A stretch of DNA of 64,000 nt, taken from Synechococcales cyanobacterium bin31.maxbin.ball.101. GTDB taxonomy: Bacteria > Cyanobacteriota > Cyanobacteriia > Leptolyngbyales > Leptolyngbyaceae. Position numbers and translations under genes: made by a program. Shown piece after piece: positions 53,001-60,315 of this stretch; position 1 is the stretch's first letter, and every line of letters begins with the position of its first letter. The notes beneath the pieces are model-generated. The model did no database searches. It was not told the origin of the DNA and worked only from the letters and a program-made list of their open reading frames with translations. The DNA lies in assembly GCA_013298165.1 (NCBI GenBank), contig JAAFJU010000006.1, positions 1-64,000 on the forward strand, written 5' to 3'.

Positions 53001-54221
53001 AATTTAGATGGCATCACAGACCTCTTACTCCAAAATCCGCTGACCCGTGAGAACAAAATTTGGTATCTCCAACAAGGCCCAACTGGAATCCTCTACGGCA
53101 GTAGTGCCTCCCTCCCGAATGCTGCCCCTGGCAGTCAATTCCTCGGCATTAGTCAAGCCTCCGGTAGCACCGTTCCTCAATTGATTTGGCGTAATGTGGC
53201 CAATCGAGACTTGATTACTTGGCAAATCAGCAGCTCCCCCAGCACCACGTCAACACCTTACAGCACACTATCCAATCCTGATCTTCAAATCCTTTGGACG
53301 GGAGACCTGGACAATACGGGTAAGGCAAAGGTGATCACTCGCAATCAACTCAATGGCATCATTGAAATCGGCGACCTAACCAATGGTCTCTACACCAAAA
53401 TCTCTAATTTACTGCCCCTCGATCGCAACTGGGTCTATCGCGGAATTGGTGATGTCGATGCAGATGGCATCAAAGACATTTTCTGGCAAAACATAGAGAC
53501 TGGAAAGGTCGAAATCTGGAAGGTTGGCGGATCTCGTTATGCACAAGTTTTAGCGCCACAACTCGTTCCTGGCCCTGAATGGGTGATTAATCAAATTGCA
53601 GATTTTGATGCTGATGGACAAGCAGATGTTTTCTGGCGCAACACCCGTACTCAACAGACGGCGATATGGCTCATGAATGGTCAGGAAATCAAAGATCGTG
53701 ATTTTGTCGGTAGAGTCTCCTTTGATTGGCAGGTGATGAAGGTTGCTGATTTCGATCGCAATGGCACCGCTGACCTTCTCTGGCGCAACAGTCAGACAGG
53801 TGAGGTTGTGACTTGGCTGATGGATGGCAAAACAATTAAGAAGGGAAATCAATTAATTACTGTGAATGATCCAGCTTGGGTCATTAAGACTGTGGCAGAT
53901 TTCGATCGCGATGGTAACAATGACATCCTCTGGTACAACTCACAAACCAAACAAACGGTTATCTGGAAAATGCAGGATGGCCAATATCAATCCAGAACCC
54001 TCCTCCCGAATGTCCCCAGTTCGAGTTGGGATCTGGTGGGTACCCGTGACTTTAATGCGGATGGCAGTCTTGATTTACTGTGGCTCGATCGGGCAACAGG
54101 AACGCCGACCATTTGGTACTTAAATGGCATGAACTACGGTAGCAAGGTCACATTGCCTGATTTACCCAATCCCAATTTCCAAGTGATTGGATTAGATGAT
54201 TTCAATCAAGTTCCAGCGTAA
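44064..54221 (+). CDS. Giant 3385-residue surface/adhesin-like protein (DUF4347, PD40 blades, Calx-beta, FG-GAP)
   Basis: Order: DUF4347 (about 35-195: LVFVDSGVTD..., ILSHGESG, LLYGCDVAGG); about 13 PD40/TolB-like blades (about 205-1190, unit pattern VAFTSNASNL....D..N..DVF). Then a Calx-beta domain (about 1195-1310), a parallel beta-helix-like region (about 1320-1560, starting TNTNDSGVGSLRQAI) and nine more Calx-beta domains (about 1586-2710). The C-terminus is FG-GAP/VCBS-like repeats (about 2710-3385, unit pattern ADFN.DG..D.LW.N..TGE...W). There is no N-terminal signal peptide and no RTX nonapeptide, so the export route is unclear; DUF4347 proteins are usually very large and extracellular. 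AGGAG lies 10 nt before the start. TolC lies 8 kb downstream. Confidence 0.93.
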   Translation: MAFPASQESLSADVHQTLPLTQRESGLPPLQRPNSAAPLSLVFVDSGVTDAAQLLAHSSANSQVFYLNTVEDAVTQITRTLLNYENVGSLHILSHGESGSLNFANGRLSQNNLSQYTTQIKSWSQALSTDADILLYGCDVAGGTAGAAFIRELGQLTQAEVAASTNLTGAGGDWILEASTGIIESALVSDETGRSQYRYSLDSVQLLSNSNSTLASDAIGGDLGDRSVSSNGNLIVFSSAASNLVAGDSNGKRDVFLFDRAANTITLVSHALAGLTQPSNGESSNASISADGNFVVFTSTGSNLTSETKTGSNLDVFRWNRSTGAIELISKAGTTAGVGGDSTTAVISADGGTIAFLSTATNLTGADITDTNNARDAFVWSQSGLKAISLDQFGTTTADRGVGNNLDISADGRFIVFNSQSVLNSSDNNGNANDIYLYDNTFESIDLISLNASGNAGGASTSIVPRVSFVGNKLRVLFTSFGRLTAEDSSTLEDVYVAEKDFVDPDNPFVLRLVSRVTNALDTANNGKNGDSNSSNAVFSGNGRYVAFTSNSTNLVAGDTNAVQDVFVHDLDAADPNTATKLVSRNSAAGALGNGSSGSQISLSDDGNIVAFTSAATNLVDGVIANDINGAGEDLFAYNTTTNTLTLVTRKNGATTSATLPTLGAFQQRSIRVVTNGTSNSIVYTNDATDLVDKDTNDANDIFSFNLTTPANTLITKIQGNSASATGFGNANLTAIGNVSRDGRYVVFVSDANSLVAGDRNSARDVFLRDTTLPITNPDALKLVSRTATGSGDQLSSQPFISADGQYIVFSSAATDLVPGDTNAQQDIFLYTVSTGATTLVSRTAVAASDNASSSPSVAVDAGGEVYVAFISRASNLGATSTGVNNVFVWKKSTGTIALVSKSSPTAGGNLDSSTPIISADGKYIAFTSNASNLTVANFTGVDGNNSSDVFLYDIATGVLNLASQNANVVGNGASYNPIISDTNGVVAFESRASNLTAIADTNNAADIFRYSTAAGTTLVSVNAAGNASGSIVAGGSGSTGASISADGNTIAFTSDSNNLSATTDTNNKNDVFVRNVTAATTTLISRSLTATTNAANGSSDNAVLSADGKLVAFTSTATDLASQDTSSSRDVFTSSTALPSARLVSSGTASSNGDAASVSLSSDGGLVVFETNASNLVANDLNGRNDIFSRPTRPTVGFKVVDALASEGTTDTGTYELTRSETSGALQVKLKLSDLVPLTDATASDLTLTADQGAIVTIAAGIVTVTMPDTVAKVTLTLTALVDTLTEGSENAILTLEADSTYTIDPLLKTGTVVIAPSGTLVTNTNDSGVGSLRQAIANARLTPGADVITFALTNPALKTITLLTPLDALTGDITIDGGTSGIILNGASAAAGTNGLTLAGNNNVVKGITVTGFTGNGILIEGNNNTIGGIAAGNGNNVNANKLGVYVKSGTGNQILGNTITNNTDLGIDIEPIGVAATDLLLLTTANATATGATINGTLTGAAGTYRIEFFSNATTDTVGRTEGETYLGFQDVTITGTSAPVVFNSTIVGLAGKYISATVTDTTTKTTSEFVKDIRVITPLPTVDVISAEAVTGVDEGNTATTDYKFTVKLSRPVTADTVFKYRTLAGTGATGAIADTDFIGVSNGTVTVLSGSATATITVKVKGDTRFEANKTFNVELFDIDAAIYTAGTVRAEGIIKNDDLKPTITFESPTFSGLEGQAAPNRQLPFKINLSNESDEVITVTYETVDGTGATGAISTGADKDFTAQAATVLTFNPGEITKTVNVELIADAVNEPAETFGLRLSAPSNATFAGTATTLEATGTITPDEGPVVELISAEVATGVDEGNTATTDYKFTVKLSSPVTADTVFKYRTLAGTGATGAIADTDFIGVSNGTVTVLSGSATATLTVKVKGDTRFEANKTFNVELFDIDAAIYTAGTVRAAGIIKNDDLKPTITFESPTFSAIEGQTAPNNQLPFKINLSNESDEAITVTYATVDGTGATGATSAAGAGQDFTAQAATVLTFNPGEITKTVNVEMIADTVDEPAETFALRLSLPTNATFAGTATTLEATGTITPDESPYTFAVTADNPTVIEGNSGTKIVKFTVTLDRDPQEDLTIEYSTLDGTAIAGIDFVNNGGTLTFARNGSRTKTIDVVINSNTTLDGNRDFSLRLSDPTPGRAIIDATKTTANTTIQDDDLPTLSFKVGNTGDVRRVEGTAGTTTTAEVVVELSEISTQDVTVEFTTLDGTGANAATIADQDYEARTTAGQKITIRKGQKNATASFTIVGDNKIEQDETFFVKISNPIGAILSGSDTQAVIIEDDDTLISNQPKVSIAAVNASQDEGAAGTTKTYTFSVTLDKAPAAGQPVSVNVSTLNGTGTTGATSADNDFVAKTELITFNLGDPLTKTFTVQVNGDNKIESTETFSVVLGTPTNATLLTSTAIATIRDDDTPVGTKPVISISPATLAQLEGNSGTKAYTYTIQLDRLPAVGENVTVDVTTVDGIGSNGAISTGANADFTAKTQSFTFTSTGSLTQDFTVLVNGDTQIEPDEIFTVELRNTVNATLGRTTATATITDDDTPIVTLPRISITPVTQNEGNSGTTPFTFRIQLDKAPAAGQIVSVEVATVDGVGSNGAISSGSNADFTAKTQTFTFTSTGALTQDFTVLVNGDTQTEQTETFTIALRNVTGAVLSTNQVIGTITNDDTLNSGGSNNISIDSLNDILWRNPTTGETLLWQTNLGPTTRANIIPNNYDPSTWRYGGTADFNKDGSPDVLWHNTQTGEVIIWKTNGNAIEAVITPRFNALGSAVLVPGQWHIEDISDYTGDNKPDIFWRNYQTNQIVVWEMNGFDYVGDKYLSQPISLDWKVEAIADFTGAGSKAVFWRNQKTGSTVLWKIAGEQWTNGGWTGKLDLNVNLDSTWKVVGTGDMNGDRTSDVLWQNTVSGSAVVWYMGRSGLLQREFLPKPTEGFTIGGAADFNLDGITDLLLQNPLTRENKIWYLQQGPTGILYGSSASLPNAAPGSQFLGISQASGSTVPQLIWRNVANRDLITWQISSSPSTTSTPYSTLSNPDLQILWTGDLDNTGKAKVITRNQLNGIIEIGDLTNGLYTKISNLLPLDRNWVYRGIGDVDADGIKDIFWQNIETGKVEIWKVGGSRYAQVLAPQLVPGPEWVINQIADFDADGQADVFWRNTRTQQTAIWLMNGQEIKDRDFVGRVSFDWQVMKVADFDRNGTADLLWRNSQTGEVVTWLMDGKTIKKGNQLITVNDPAWVIKTVADFDRDGNNDILWYNSQTKQTVIWKMQDGQYQSRTLLPNVPSSSWDLVGTRDFNADGSLDLLWLDRATGTPTIWYLNGMNYGSKVTLPDLPNPNFQVIGLDDFNQVPA
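48831..50310 (+). repeat. In-gene tandem duplication of a two-Calx-beta module
   Basis: Unit A (48831-49560) and unit B (49578-50310) are offset by 747 bp (249 codons) and highly similar at DNA level over long stretches. For example the segment encoding GTGATGAIADTDFIGVSN is nearly identical in both. Unit B carries one extra codon near 50095. The duplication preserves frame and looks recent. Confidence 0.9.
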
Positions 54222-54231
54222 GGACCTCATT

Positions 54232-55587
54232 ATGTTCCCTTTGATTGCTTCATTTTGGATTGCCCAAACGCCGATCGCTCCCGCTCCTCAAGAGGTTTTG
54301 CGCCCTCAAGAGGTGCGGGTATTGCCGGGGAGTTTGGATAGGGTTCCAGTGTTTAATAGCAATAGTCCAGAGTTGGTTTTGAAAGAAGGCATTCTATTGT
54401 CTACCTTTCCCAAAGCTGGAAAAGCATTTGAAGCAGCCCATTTGGATCGATCGTTCTCAGGACGATTTGATATTTTTGCGCATCATATTGCCAAGGGAAC
54501 GCCGGAGGATCTGCGATCGTTGTATTTGGGCGTTGTAGCGCATAATCCCACGGAGACGCCTGTGACGATCGATATCCTGCAAGGGGCGAGTCATTTGAGT
54601 CAGCCGGATGCGCCCTTTATTGAAATGGGTCCTTTTTTGGATAATCAATCGGGATCGGTCTATGCGGGGCCTGGGAGTCGCGTTGGAAGCGAGGTGCTAC
54701 GCGGGTTACGGCAATCTGTATTTCCCTCTAAAATCACGATCGCACCCAAGGGTTATGCCTTGATCTTGAATCAAGATATTCCGGTCAGTACATTGGTTCC
54801 GCCGATCAATGGACGATCGGTTTTAATGCGATTACGCAGTGATGGGCCAGTGTATTTGGCGAGTCTGGGCAAGTTTGCGCCTTTAGATGAGCAAGGTAAA
54901 GAACGTCCTCCGACCTTAGAGGAATGGACGGCACTGTTGCAAACAGGGAATCTTTCCAGTCCCCGCGATCGCGTTCCTACGCCGATTTCCCAGACTAAAG
55001 GCGGTTTGATCTATGGGCGTGTGGCAGGTGTGGCGATCGGGTCTCGATGGCAGGGTGTGGCGACGGATCCTAATTCTCAAAGTTTGGCAATTCCGGAGGC
55101 GGGGCGGGCGATTTCCTATGGCATTAGTTTGCTGCATCGCGGAATGCTGGGCACGGGCCAAAACCAAACGGCCAAAATGGAAAAACGCTATCCTGATACG
55201 GCCTATGAAGCCCACGGTAACTATGGCGTTGAGTACAATGTGACGCTGCCGTTGGAAAACAAAAGTAAAAGCATTCAAACCGTTCGAGTGGTGATCGAAA
55301 CGCCGTTAAAACGGGAGGATACGCAGCAGGGCTTGCGCTTTTTTGAGCCATTGCCTAAGAATGTCTTTTTCCGAGGAACGGTGCGGATTCGCTATGTGGA
55401 TGACGACAACCGATCGCAAACTCGCTATTTTCATTTAGTCCAACGACGAGGCCAAATGGGTGATGCCTTAGCAACGCTGCAAATGAAACCAGGTGAAAAG
55501 CGCCGTGTCATGGTGGATTTGATTTATCCAGCCGATTCAACACCGCCGCAGGTCTTGACAGTGCAAACAGTCCAGAAGCTGAAGTAA
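54232..55587 (+). CDS. DUF3370 family protein
   Basis: 451 residues from ATG 54232 (AAGGAC upstream); it follows the giant gene by 10 bp and is likely cotranscribed. The opening LIASFWIAQTPIAPAPQEVLRPQEVRVLPGSLDRVPVFNSNSPELV is the DUF3370 hallmark, with a signal-like hydrophobic start. Motifs HHIAKGTPEDLRSLYLGVVAHNPT and GNYGVEYNVTLPLENKS follow. A cyanobacterial exported family of unknown function, possibly envelope-associated. It is convergent with the next gene, 2 bp apart. Confidence 0.9.
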   Translation: MFPLIASFWIAQTPIAPAPQEVLRPQEVRVLPGSLDRVPVFNSNSPELVLKEGILLSTFPKAGKAFEAAHLDRSFSGRFDIFAHHIAKGTPEDLRSLYLGVVAHNPTETPVTIDILQGASHLSQPDAPFIEMGPFLDNQSGSVYAGPGSRVGSEVLRGLRQSVFPSKITIAPKGYALILNQDIPVSTLVPPINGRSVLMRLRSDGPVYLASLGKFAPLDEQGKERPPTLEEWTALLQTGNLSSPRDRVPTPISQTKGGLIYGRVAGVAIGSRWQGVATDPNSQSLAIPEAGRAISYGISLLHRGMLGTGQNQTAKMEKRYPDTAYEAHGNYGVEYNVTLPLENKSKSIQTVRVVIETPLKREDTQQGLRFFEPLPKNVFFRGTVRIRYVDDDNRSQTRYFHLVQRRGQMGDALATLQMKPGEKRRVMVDLIYPADSTPPQVLTVQTVQKLK

Positions 55588-55589
55588 TT

Positions 55590-56618
55590 TCACGCATAGA
55601 TTGCATAGCCATCCCGAAAAAGGATGGCAGGCTCCCCCTCTGAATGAAGTGACCGATCGGCGTCGAGGACGTAGCTATTGGGACGGTCGACGACTAGACA
55701 GACCTTTTCAAAGGGATACACCCAGCAGCATTCCTGCATGAGTTTTACGATCGCGCCCCAATGCTGAATCCCAAAATCCTGCTTCAATTCGACGACGCTA
55801 AAGTCAATGATCGGCAACCAATCAATCATGCCACCATACACCTGATCCAATTGCTCCGTCTTCCAAAAGTGAGAGAGTTGGGTCTGCCAAGCCTGAGCTT
55901 GAGGCTGAGATTGAAGTTGTTTCCACAGTTCATCTGTCACCTGAGTTCTAACTTTTTCTAACTCGGTTTCAATCGGCTGTGTCACAGGGCGCAGGGTTTG
56001 CCAGAGTTTGTCGCCTGTCTGAACGAAGAATTCCCCCCAGGGTTGTTCTAAAATCGATCGTCGCAATGCCTGCTGCTGATTAAAAACAATGCTTTTTCCG
56101 ATTCCCTGTGCCAGTTTCCCAGTGAAGTGATTGCCAATCGGAGCTAATGGACTCATTTGATTTTGCGATTGGGCAAGTTGGGTAATGTGATGCAATAGAG
56201 GTTTAGAGATTGCCGTTGCGACAGATTGCATTCTGGGGGCTGACAGGGCCGGATCAAATAGCAGGACGATCGGGGTGTTGGCGAGGTTTTGGGGAGTTCC
56301 TAGGGGGGATTGTTGGTTTAATATAAATGTGGTGAGGTTAAATATCGATGCAGACAAATCAAACTGCGTCATAAATGGACCTAATTGATCACAGTCTTCA
56401 ACCCAGCGCGTGGCGGCGATCGGGCTATCAAAGAATTGAATCTCTGGCAAGGGGCAGCCAATTTCGGTATAGGCATCCTGAATGCCTGCGGTTGCTAGGC
56501 TTCGATCGATCGGACGACGCGATCGAATGATGCGTCCCCACTTGGCTGGATAATCCGAAGCTTGATACTCCGAAATTAAGGCCCGCTGCTCCGGTGTGAG
56601 TTCATTGACATCAACCAT
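55590..56618 (-). CDS. DUF6745-like protein, function unknown
   Basis: 342 residues. It starts with VDVNELTPEQRALISEYQASDYPAKWGRI. The C-terminal part reads WGAIVKLMQECCWVYPFEKVCLVVDRPNSYVLDADRSLHSEGEPAILFRDGYAIYA. The final LHSEGEPAILFRDGYAIYA is reminiscent of the 'LH.E.GPAI.F.DGY..Y' repeat of DUF6745 and leucine-rich-like proteins. No enzyme motif is seen. Confidence 0.6.
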   Translation of the reverse strand: MVDVNELTPEQRALISEYQASDYPAKWGRIIRSRRPIDRSLATAGIQDAYTEIGCPLPEIQFFDSPIAATRWVEDCDQLGPFMTQFDLSASIFNLTTFILNQQSPLGTPQNLANTPIVLLFDPALSAPRMQSVATAISKPLLHHITQLAQSQNQMSPLAPIGNHFTGKLAQGIGKSIVFNQQQALRRSILEQPWGEFFVQTGDKLWQTLRPVTQPIETELEKVRTQVTDELWKQLQSQPQAQAWQTQLSHFWKTEQLDQVYGGMIDWLPIIDFSVVELKQDFGIQHWGAIVKLMQECCWVYPFEKVCLVVDRPNSYVLDADRSLHSEGEPAILFRDGYAIYA

Positions 56619-56717
56619 TTTGACTCCGGTTCAGTGTCTCTTTCTAAAGATAGAGGCAACGGCAGGTTCGATCGTCATCCGATAGAATGAACTTCAGCCC
56701 AAAAGATCACTGGAGAG

Positions 56718-58238
56718 ATGGAAATGGGAAACCGATCGTTACGACAAATGCTTCCACTGATTGGATTAACGCTTGCGCAGGTGGTGGGCATTGCGCAGGT
56801 GGTACGATCGGCATCGTTTGAAATGATTCCTTATGTCAAGAGTCGATCGGCATCGCTTGATATCGTTCCTAATGTCAAGAGCTACTTAGGGATTGAATGT
56901 TCTCCTTCTGCGCTGGATTTTCCTCCTATTCAATCTTTAGCCATCATCCCTGGATATCAAAATAATCACTCAGCAAAGATTTCTAGTCTCGTGCAGACAT
57001 TGCGCCAATCTTCACCCAAAAATCAAACAAATGATGAAGCAATCGAGGCCCTCGCAAAGTTTGGAGAACCTGCAATCCCACAAGTCCTTCCGTTACTGAA
57101 AGCCTCTGATACATGGATACGCTTAGATGCACTCAAAGTACTCAGCAGAATGGGCGAATCTGCAAAAGAAGCAATTCCATCTCTCATTTCACTCCTCAAT
57201 GACCCTAGCCAAGAGATTAGAGCAGGCGCGGCACAGACAATCGGAAGCATGGGGAAATCTGCTAAGGCAGCCGTACTATCGTTAATTGCGAGACTAAAGG
57301 ACAGCAGTGTATCCGTTCAATTGAATGCGACATGCGCGCTTGGAAGACTAGCAGAATCAGGGAAAGAAGCCGTTCCAGACTTAATCATACTTCTGAAGAG
57401 TCCTGATGCAAATGTTCGACTAGGTGCCATATCTGCTCTGGGAAGCATGGGTGACTCTTCCAAAGAAGCCATCCCATCTCTGATTCAACTCCTGAACGAT
57501 AAGACAATACAAATTCGAGCAATGGCGGTCTATGCACTTGGAAGAATCGGACCCTCTGCAAAAGAATCGATTCCAGCATTAATTCCATTTCTTAACGATC
57601 CTGACAAAGATATTCGATTGATTACAATGCAGGCCATTGGAAATATCGGTGAATCTGGACAGTTAGCCGTTCCATCTTTGATGTCACTTTTCAAAGATCC
57701 TGACAAAGATATTCGATCGATCGCAATACAGGCCATTGGTAAAATAGGAGAATCTGCACGATCAGCGACACCCTCTCTTATTTCACTTTTAAAAGATCCT
57801 GATAAAGAGGTGCAATCAAGTGCGGTAGAGACAATTGGTAAAATGGGGGAATCTACAAAATCAGCTATTCCTGCTCTGATTCCTCTCTTACAAGCTCCTG
57901 AACGGGACCTCCAATCCAATGCAGAAAAGATTCTGGTCAGCATGGGAATCTCCTCCGTCCCACTATTGATTCCTCTTCTTGAAAGTCCTGATGTACATGT
58001 TCGATCGAGTGCTGCAAGCGTACTTACAAAGATAGGGCCGTCAAGTATTCCTTCTATTATTCCACTTCTCAACAGCGATGATATGTACACGCAATCAAGT
58101 GCTGTAGATACGATCGGAAACATGGGAGAATCTGCAAAATCTGCAATTCCGACCCTAATTCCGCTCTTGAAATCTCATCATTCCTACGTCCGTTCAAGAA
58201 CATCCTATGCTTTGAAAAGATTAGGCTACAAGCCCTAA
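56718..58238 (+). CDS. HEAT/PBS-lyase-like repeat protein
   Basis: 506 residues. An N-terminal hydrophobic segment (about 12-30, LPLIGLTLAQVVGIAQVV) suggests a signal or anchor. It is followed by a duplicated 48-bp stretch (near 56808-56880) encoding SFEMIPYVKSRSASLDIVPNVKS. From about residue 95 there are about eleven HEAT-type repeats of about 39 residues (pattern GESAKEAIPSLI.LL.DP...IR..A..ALG.MG). No phycobilin-lyase motif is visible. It probably acts in protein binding at the envelope. Confidence 0.85.
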   Translation: MEMGNRSLRQMLPLIGLTLAQVVGIAQVVRSASFEMIPYVKSRSASLDIVPNVKSYLGIECSPSALDFPPIQSLAIIPGYQNNHSAKISSLVQTLRQSSPKNQTNDEAIEALAKFGEPAIPQVLPLLKASDTWIRLDALKVLSRMGESAKEAIPSLISLLNDPSQEIRAGAAQTIGSMGKSAKAAVLSLIARLKDSSVSVQLNATCALGRLAESGKEAVPDLIILLKSPDANVRLGAISALGSMGDSSKEAIPSLIQLLNDKTIQIRAMAVYALGRIGPSAKESIPALIPFLNDPDKDIRLITMQAIGNIGESGQLAVPSLMSLFKDPDKDIRSIAIQAIGKIGESARSATPSLISLLKDPDKEVQSSAVETIGKMGESTKSAIPALIPLLQAPERDLQSNAEKILVSMGISSVPLLIPLLESPDVHVRSSAASVLTKIGPSSIPSIIPLLNSDDMYTQSSAVDTIGNMGESAKSAIPTLIPLLKSHHSYVRSRTSYALKRLGYKP

Positions 58239-58316
58239 CCCGATCGATATTGATCTTCCTGCTAGTTTACGGAGGGTCGATCGACTAAGATGGGGAGAGT
58301 CTAATCCCTAAAAATC

Positions 58317-58922
58317 ATGGCCTATAGTGACTTCAGTTTAGAAGCGATCGTTGAGCAACAGGGGCTTCAGGTGCAAGTGCGTCAGGTGTTGTTCCAGGAT
58401 GTGACGCCTGTGGCTCCTAGTGATTGGCTTCAGGAGACTCTGTCGGTGACGGAGGAATTGGGATTGTTTTCTGGGACGGAGAAGGCTAGATCTGAATTTA
58501 TTATTGCGCCTATTTTGATCGAATTAGAGCGTCGAAACCGGGGTCGATTGATGATTTTTTCTGGAAAATCTTTGGATGTCGATCGATCGCAAGGACTGAA
58601 TGGTGAATGTGATTTCCTACTTTGCAAAGGTGAAACCAATCGCATTGTGCAAGCGCCGATCGTTTCGGTGGTGGAGGCCAAGAAGCAGGATTTGGATTTA
58701 GGGATTGGTCAATGTGTGGCACAAATGGTGGGGGCGCAGTTGTTTAATCAACGCAAAGATGCTGCAATACCCACGCTTTACGGTTGTGTGACGACGGCTG
58801 AACGTTGGCAGTTTCTCACATTGACGCAAGACCATCTCATGATCGATCGTCAAGTTTATAATTACCCCAATGAACTCGATCGAATTTTGGGGATTTTGCA
58901 ATTTGTGCTCGATCGGGCTTAG
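58317..58922 (+). CDS. PD-(D/E)XK-like nuclease-fold protein
   Basis: 201 residues. A conserved N-terminal SEFIIAPILIELERR is followed by LNGECDFLLCKGETN (candidate Asp) and IVSVVEAKKQDLDLGIGQCVAQMVGA (ExK), then YGCVTTAERWQFLTL. This arrangement is the cyanobacterial restriction-endonuclease-like family of unknown target. No methyltransferase is adjacent. Confidence 0.8.
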   Translation: MAYSDFSLEAIVEQQGLQVQVRQVLFQDVTPVAPSDWLQETLSVTEELGLFSGTEKARSEFIIAPILIELERRNRGRLMIFSGKSLDVDRSQGLNGECDFLLCKGETNRIVQAPIVSVVEAKKQDLDLGIGQCVAQMVGAQLFNQRKDAAIPTLYGCVTTAERWQFLTLTQDHLMIDRQVYNYPNELDRILGILQFVLDRA

Positions 58923-59015
58923 ACTAATTCAATTCGTAATCGCTTTCCAAGAACGATCGTGCATCATCCCCAATCCAAACTCTAAAATTCATCGGAACAA
59001 CCATAGACGCGAACA

Positions 59016-59345
59016 TTAGGCAAAATAAACTCGCTGAACACTAAACCAATTTCGAAGACGAGTGGAACGAATGATTCGATCGGGTTCTTGGGGTAGAACT
59101 TGGGCGATGAAGAGTGCGCGATCGGGGTCGGGGTTGTAGGCGCGCAGGAAGAGGGCAGATTCATCCCGATCGGCGTCTAAAACTTCTCCGTTCTCGAACC
59201 AGACAAAAAGTCCATTGTAGTGCTTGAGGAGTTGGGGTTTGGCGCGATCGAAGAGCTGTTGTTGGTGATTGAGGTAGGTGAGGATTTCGGGGGCGATATA
59301 GCGGCTGAGAGAACTGAGATCGCTCATTTCGGTTAGGACTGTCAT
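59016..59345 (-). CDS. Small conserved protein, function unknown
   Basis: 109 residues, start MTVLTEMSDLSSLSRYIAPEILTYLNHQQQLFDRAKPQLL. Acidic central part with RTYNPDPDR-like sequence, basic C-terminus (RIIRSTRLRNWFSVQRV). It lies in a TA/nuclease-rich neighbourhood, but its role is unknown. No domain recognised. Confidence 0.55.
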   Translation of the reverse strand: MTVLTEMSDLSSLSRYIAPEILTYLNHQQQLFDRAKPQLLKHYNGLFVWFENGEVLDADRDESALFLRAYNPDPDRALFIAQVLPQEPDRIIRSTRLRNWFSVQRVYFA

Positions 59346-59443
59346 TGCATCACCTTAATTAGAAAGGGTTAGATATTATTGTATCGCACCGATCGCCGAC
59401 CCCCGTCTTCTCTCTGCGCAATCCCACAAATTTAACCAAAGCT

Positions 59444-59547
59444 AAAAATCTCTGAGATCTCTTAAGCTTTTAGCTGATCGGTTTCACCTTAGGATTTGAA
59501 CCAAACGCTCTTAACTAGGTTCTTCCTATGACCACGATCGCTCCACC
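59444..59547 (+). repeat. 104-bp direct repeat, copy 1 (5' region of the GH57 gene)
   Basis: Matches 60316-60419 at 100 of 104 positions, without gaps. It carries the leader and first six codons of the GH57 gene, but the frame from ATG 59528 (MTTIAPP then unrelated) stops after about 25 codons. It lies in a 327-bp gap (59346-59672) before the toxin gene. Confidence 0.92.
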
Positions 59548-59672
59548 TTACGTTCTAGAACTCTACTCCTTATGCTCAGGCTGTGATCGACCTGCTGCAA
59601 AATAAGTTGCGTTTGGATCGATCGTTTCCCCTTTGGCAATCAATCTCTCGTTATTTTCTTTAGGAATTTCAA
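59528..59672 (+). pseudogene. Gene remnant attached to the duplicated leader
   Basis: After MTTIAPP the sequence diverges from GH57 and stops. Another frame reads YAQAVIDLLQNKLRLDRSFPLWQSISRYFL, ending at a TAG near 59660, which looks like a degraded coding fragment. I cannot identify the original gene. Confidence 0.45.
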
Positions 59673-60017
59673 TTAATTTAGTCGCATCAACTTTCTTAAC
59701 GTATTAAGAGCGATCGTTCGGTCATCTGATGACAGTGTTCCAATTTTCCTGATAATCAAGGCATGGTCAAGTGTGAAAAGTTTCATTCGTATGGTCGATG
59801 GGGAGCTAAGTCCAGTGCGCGACAAATCCGTGATGGAAATGTCCAAGGGCCAAGGCGAATGAGTCGAAGTCGTGATCATCGCCATAACACTCCGCCTAAT
59901 CCTCGTATCAAACTCTTGAGGATCAGAAATGATAATGGCAGGTCTACGCTTTGTCTGCCCAGAATCCGTGAATGGAAAGGGAACTAGTACAATATCAAAC
60001 TGGTTATAAATTGCCAT
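59673..60017 (-). CDS. MazF/PemK-family toxin
   Basis: Endoribonuclease-type toxin, 114 residues. The N-terminal FDIVLVPFPFTDSGQTKRRPAIIIS is the family hallmark (loop with the catalytic Arg), and VMAMITTSTHSPWPLDI and IRMKLFTLDHALIIRKIG follow. It overlaps the antitoxin gene by 14 nt. Complete. Confidence 0.93.
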   Translation of the reverse strand: MAIYNQFDIVLVPFPFTDSGQTKRRPAIIISDPQEFDTRIRRSVMAMITTSTHSPWPLDISITDLSRTGLSSPSTIRMKLFTLDHALIIRKIGTLSSDDRTIALNTLRKLMRLN

Positions 60018-60231
60018 ACGCTAGCTCATCTTCTTCAGAATCCCATTCCGTCATTAGCGCTGATGTCGCCATCAAGTAATCTCGATCGTCATCAACCAAA
60101 ACAATCCCCGGAGTCAAGACCTCCCGCTCCAAAACAATGACCTCAACTCTGTTCCCAGCCTGAAAGGGCAACCCTGTCAAAATCAATTTACCGTCTTCGG
60201 TCAATACCGCTTCAGCTTTATATGCATTCAT
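60004..60231 (-). CDS. Antitoxin paired with the MazF/PemK toxin
   Basis: 75 residues. The beginning MNAYKAEAVLTEDGKLILTGLPFQAGNRVEVIVLERE is an AbrB-like swapped-hairpin type, and the acidic C-terminus (EWDSEEDELAYGNL) would block the toxin. First gene of the pair. It and the toxin sit exactly between the two 104-bp direct repeats. Confidence 0.85.
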   Translation of the reverse strand: MNAYKAEAVLTEDGKLILTGLPFQAGNRVEVIVLEREVLTPGIVLVDDDRDYLMATSALMTEWDSEEDELAYGNL

Positions 60232-60315
60232 AATGCTGTGCCATTTGCATTCATTAGGACTCAGGTCCGATCGTAGCGTAATCTTGCTGACTTAGCCGCT
60301 GACTTACCTAAAGTC

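Noticed and set aside
44064-54221. RTX-type adhesin
   Set aside because: No GGxGxDxxx nonapeptide repeats were seen; the repeats are PD40, Calx-beta and FG-GAP-like.
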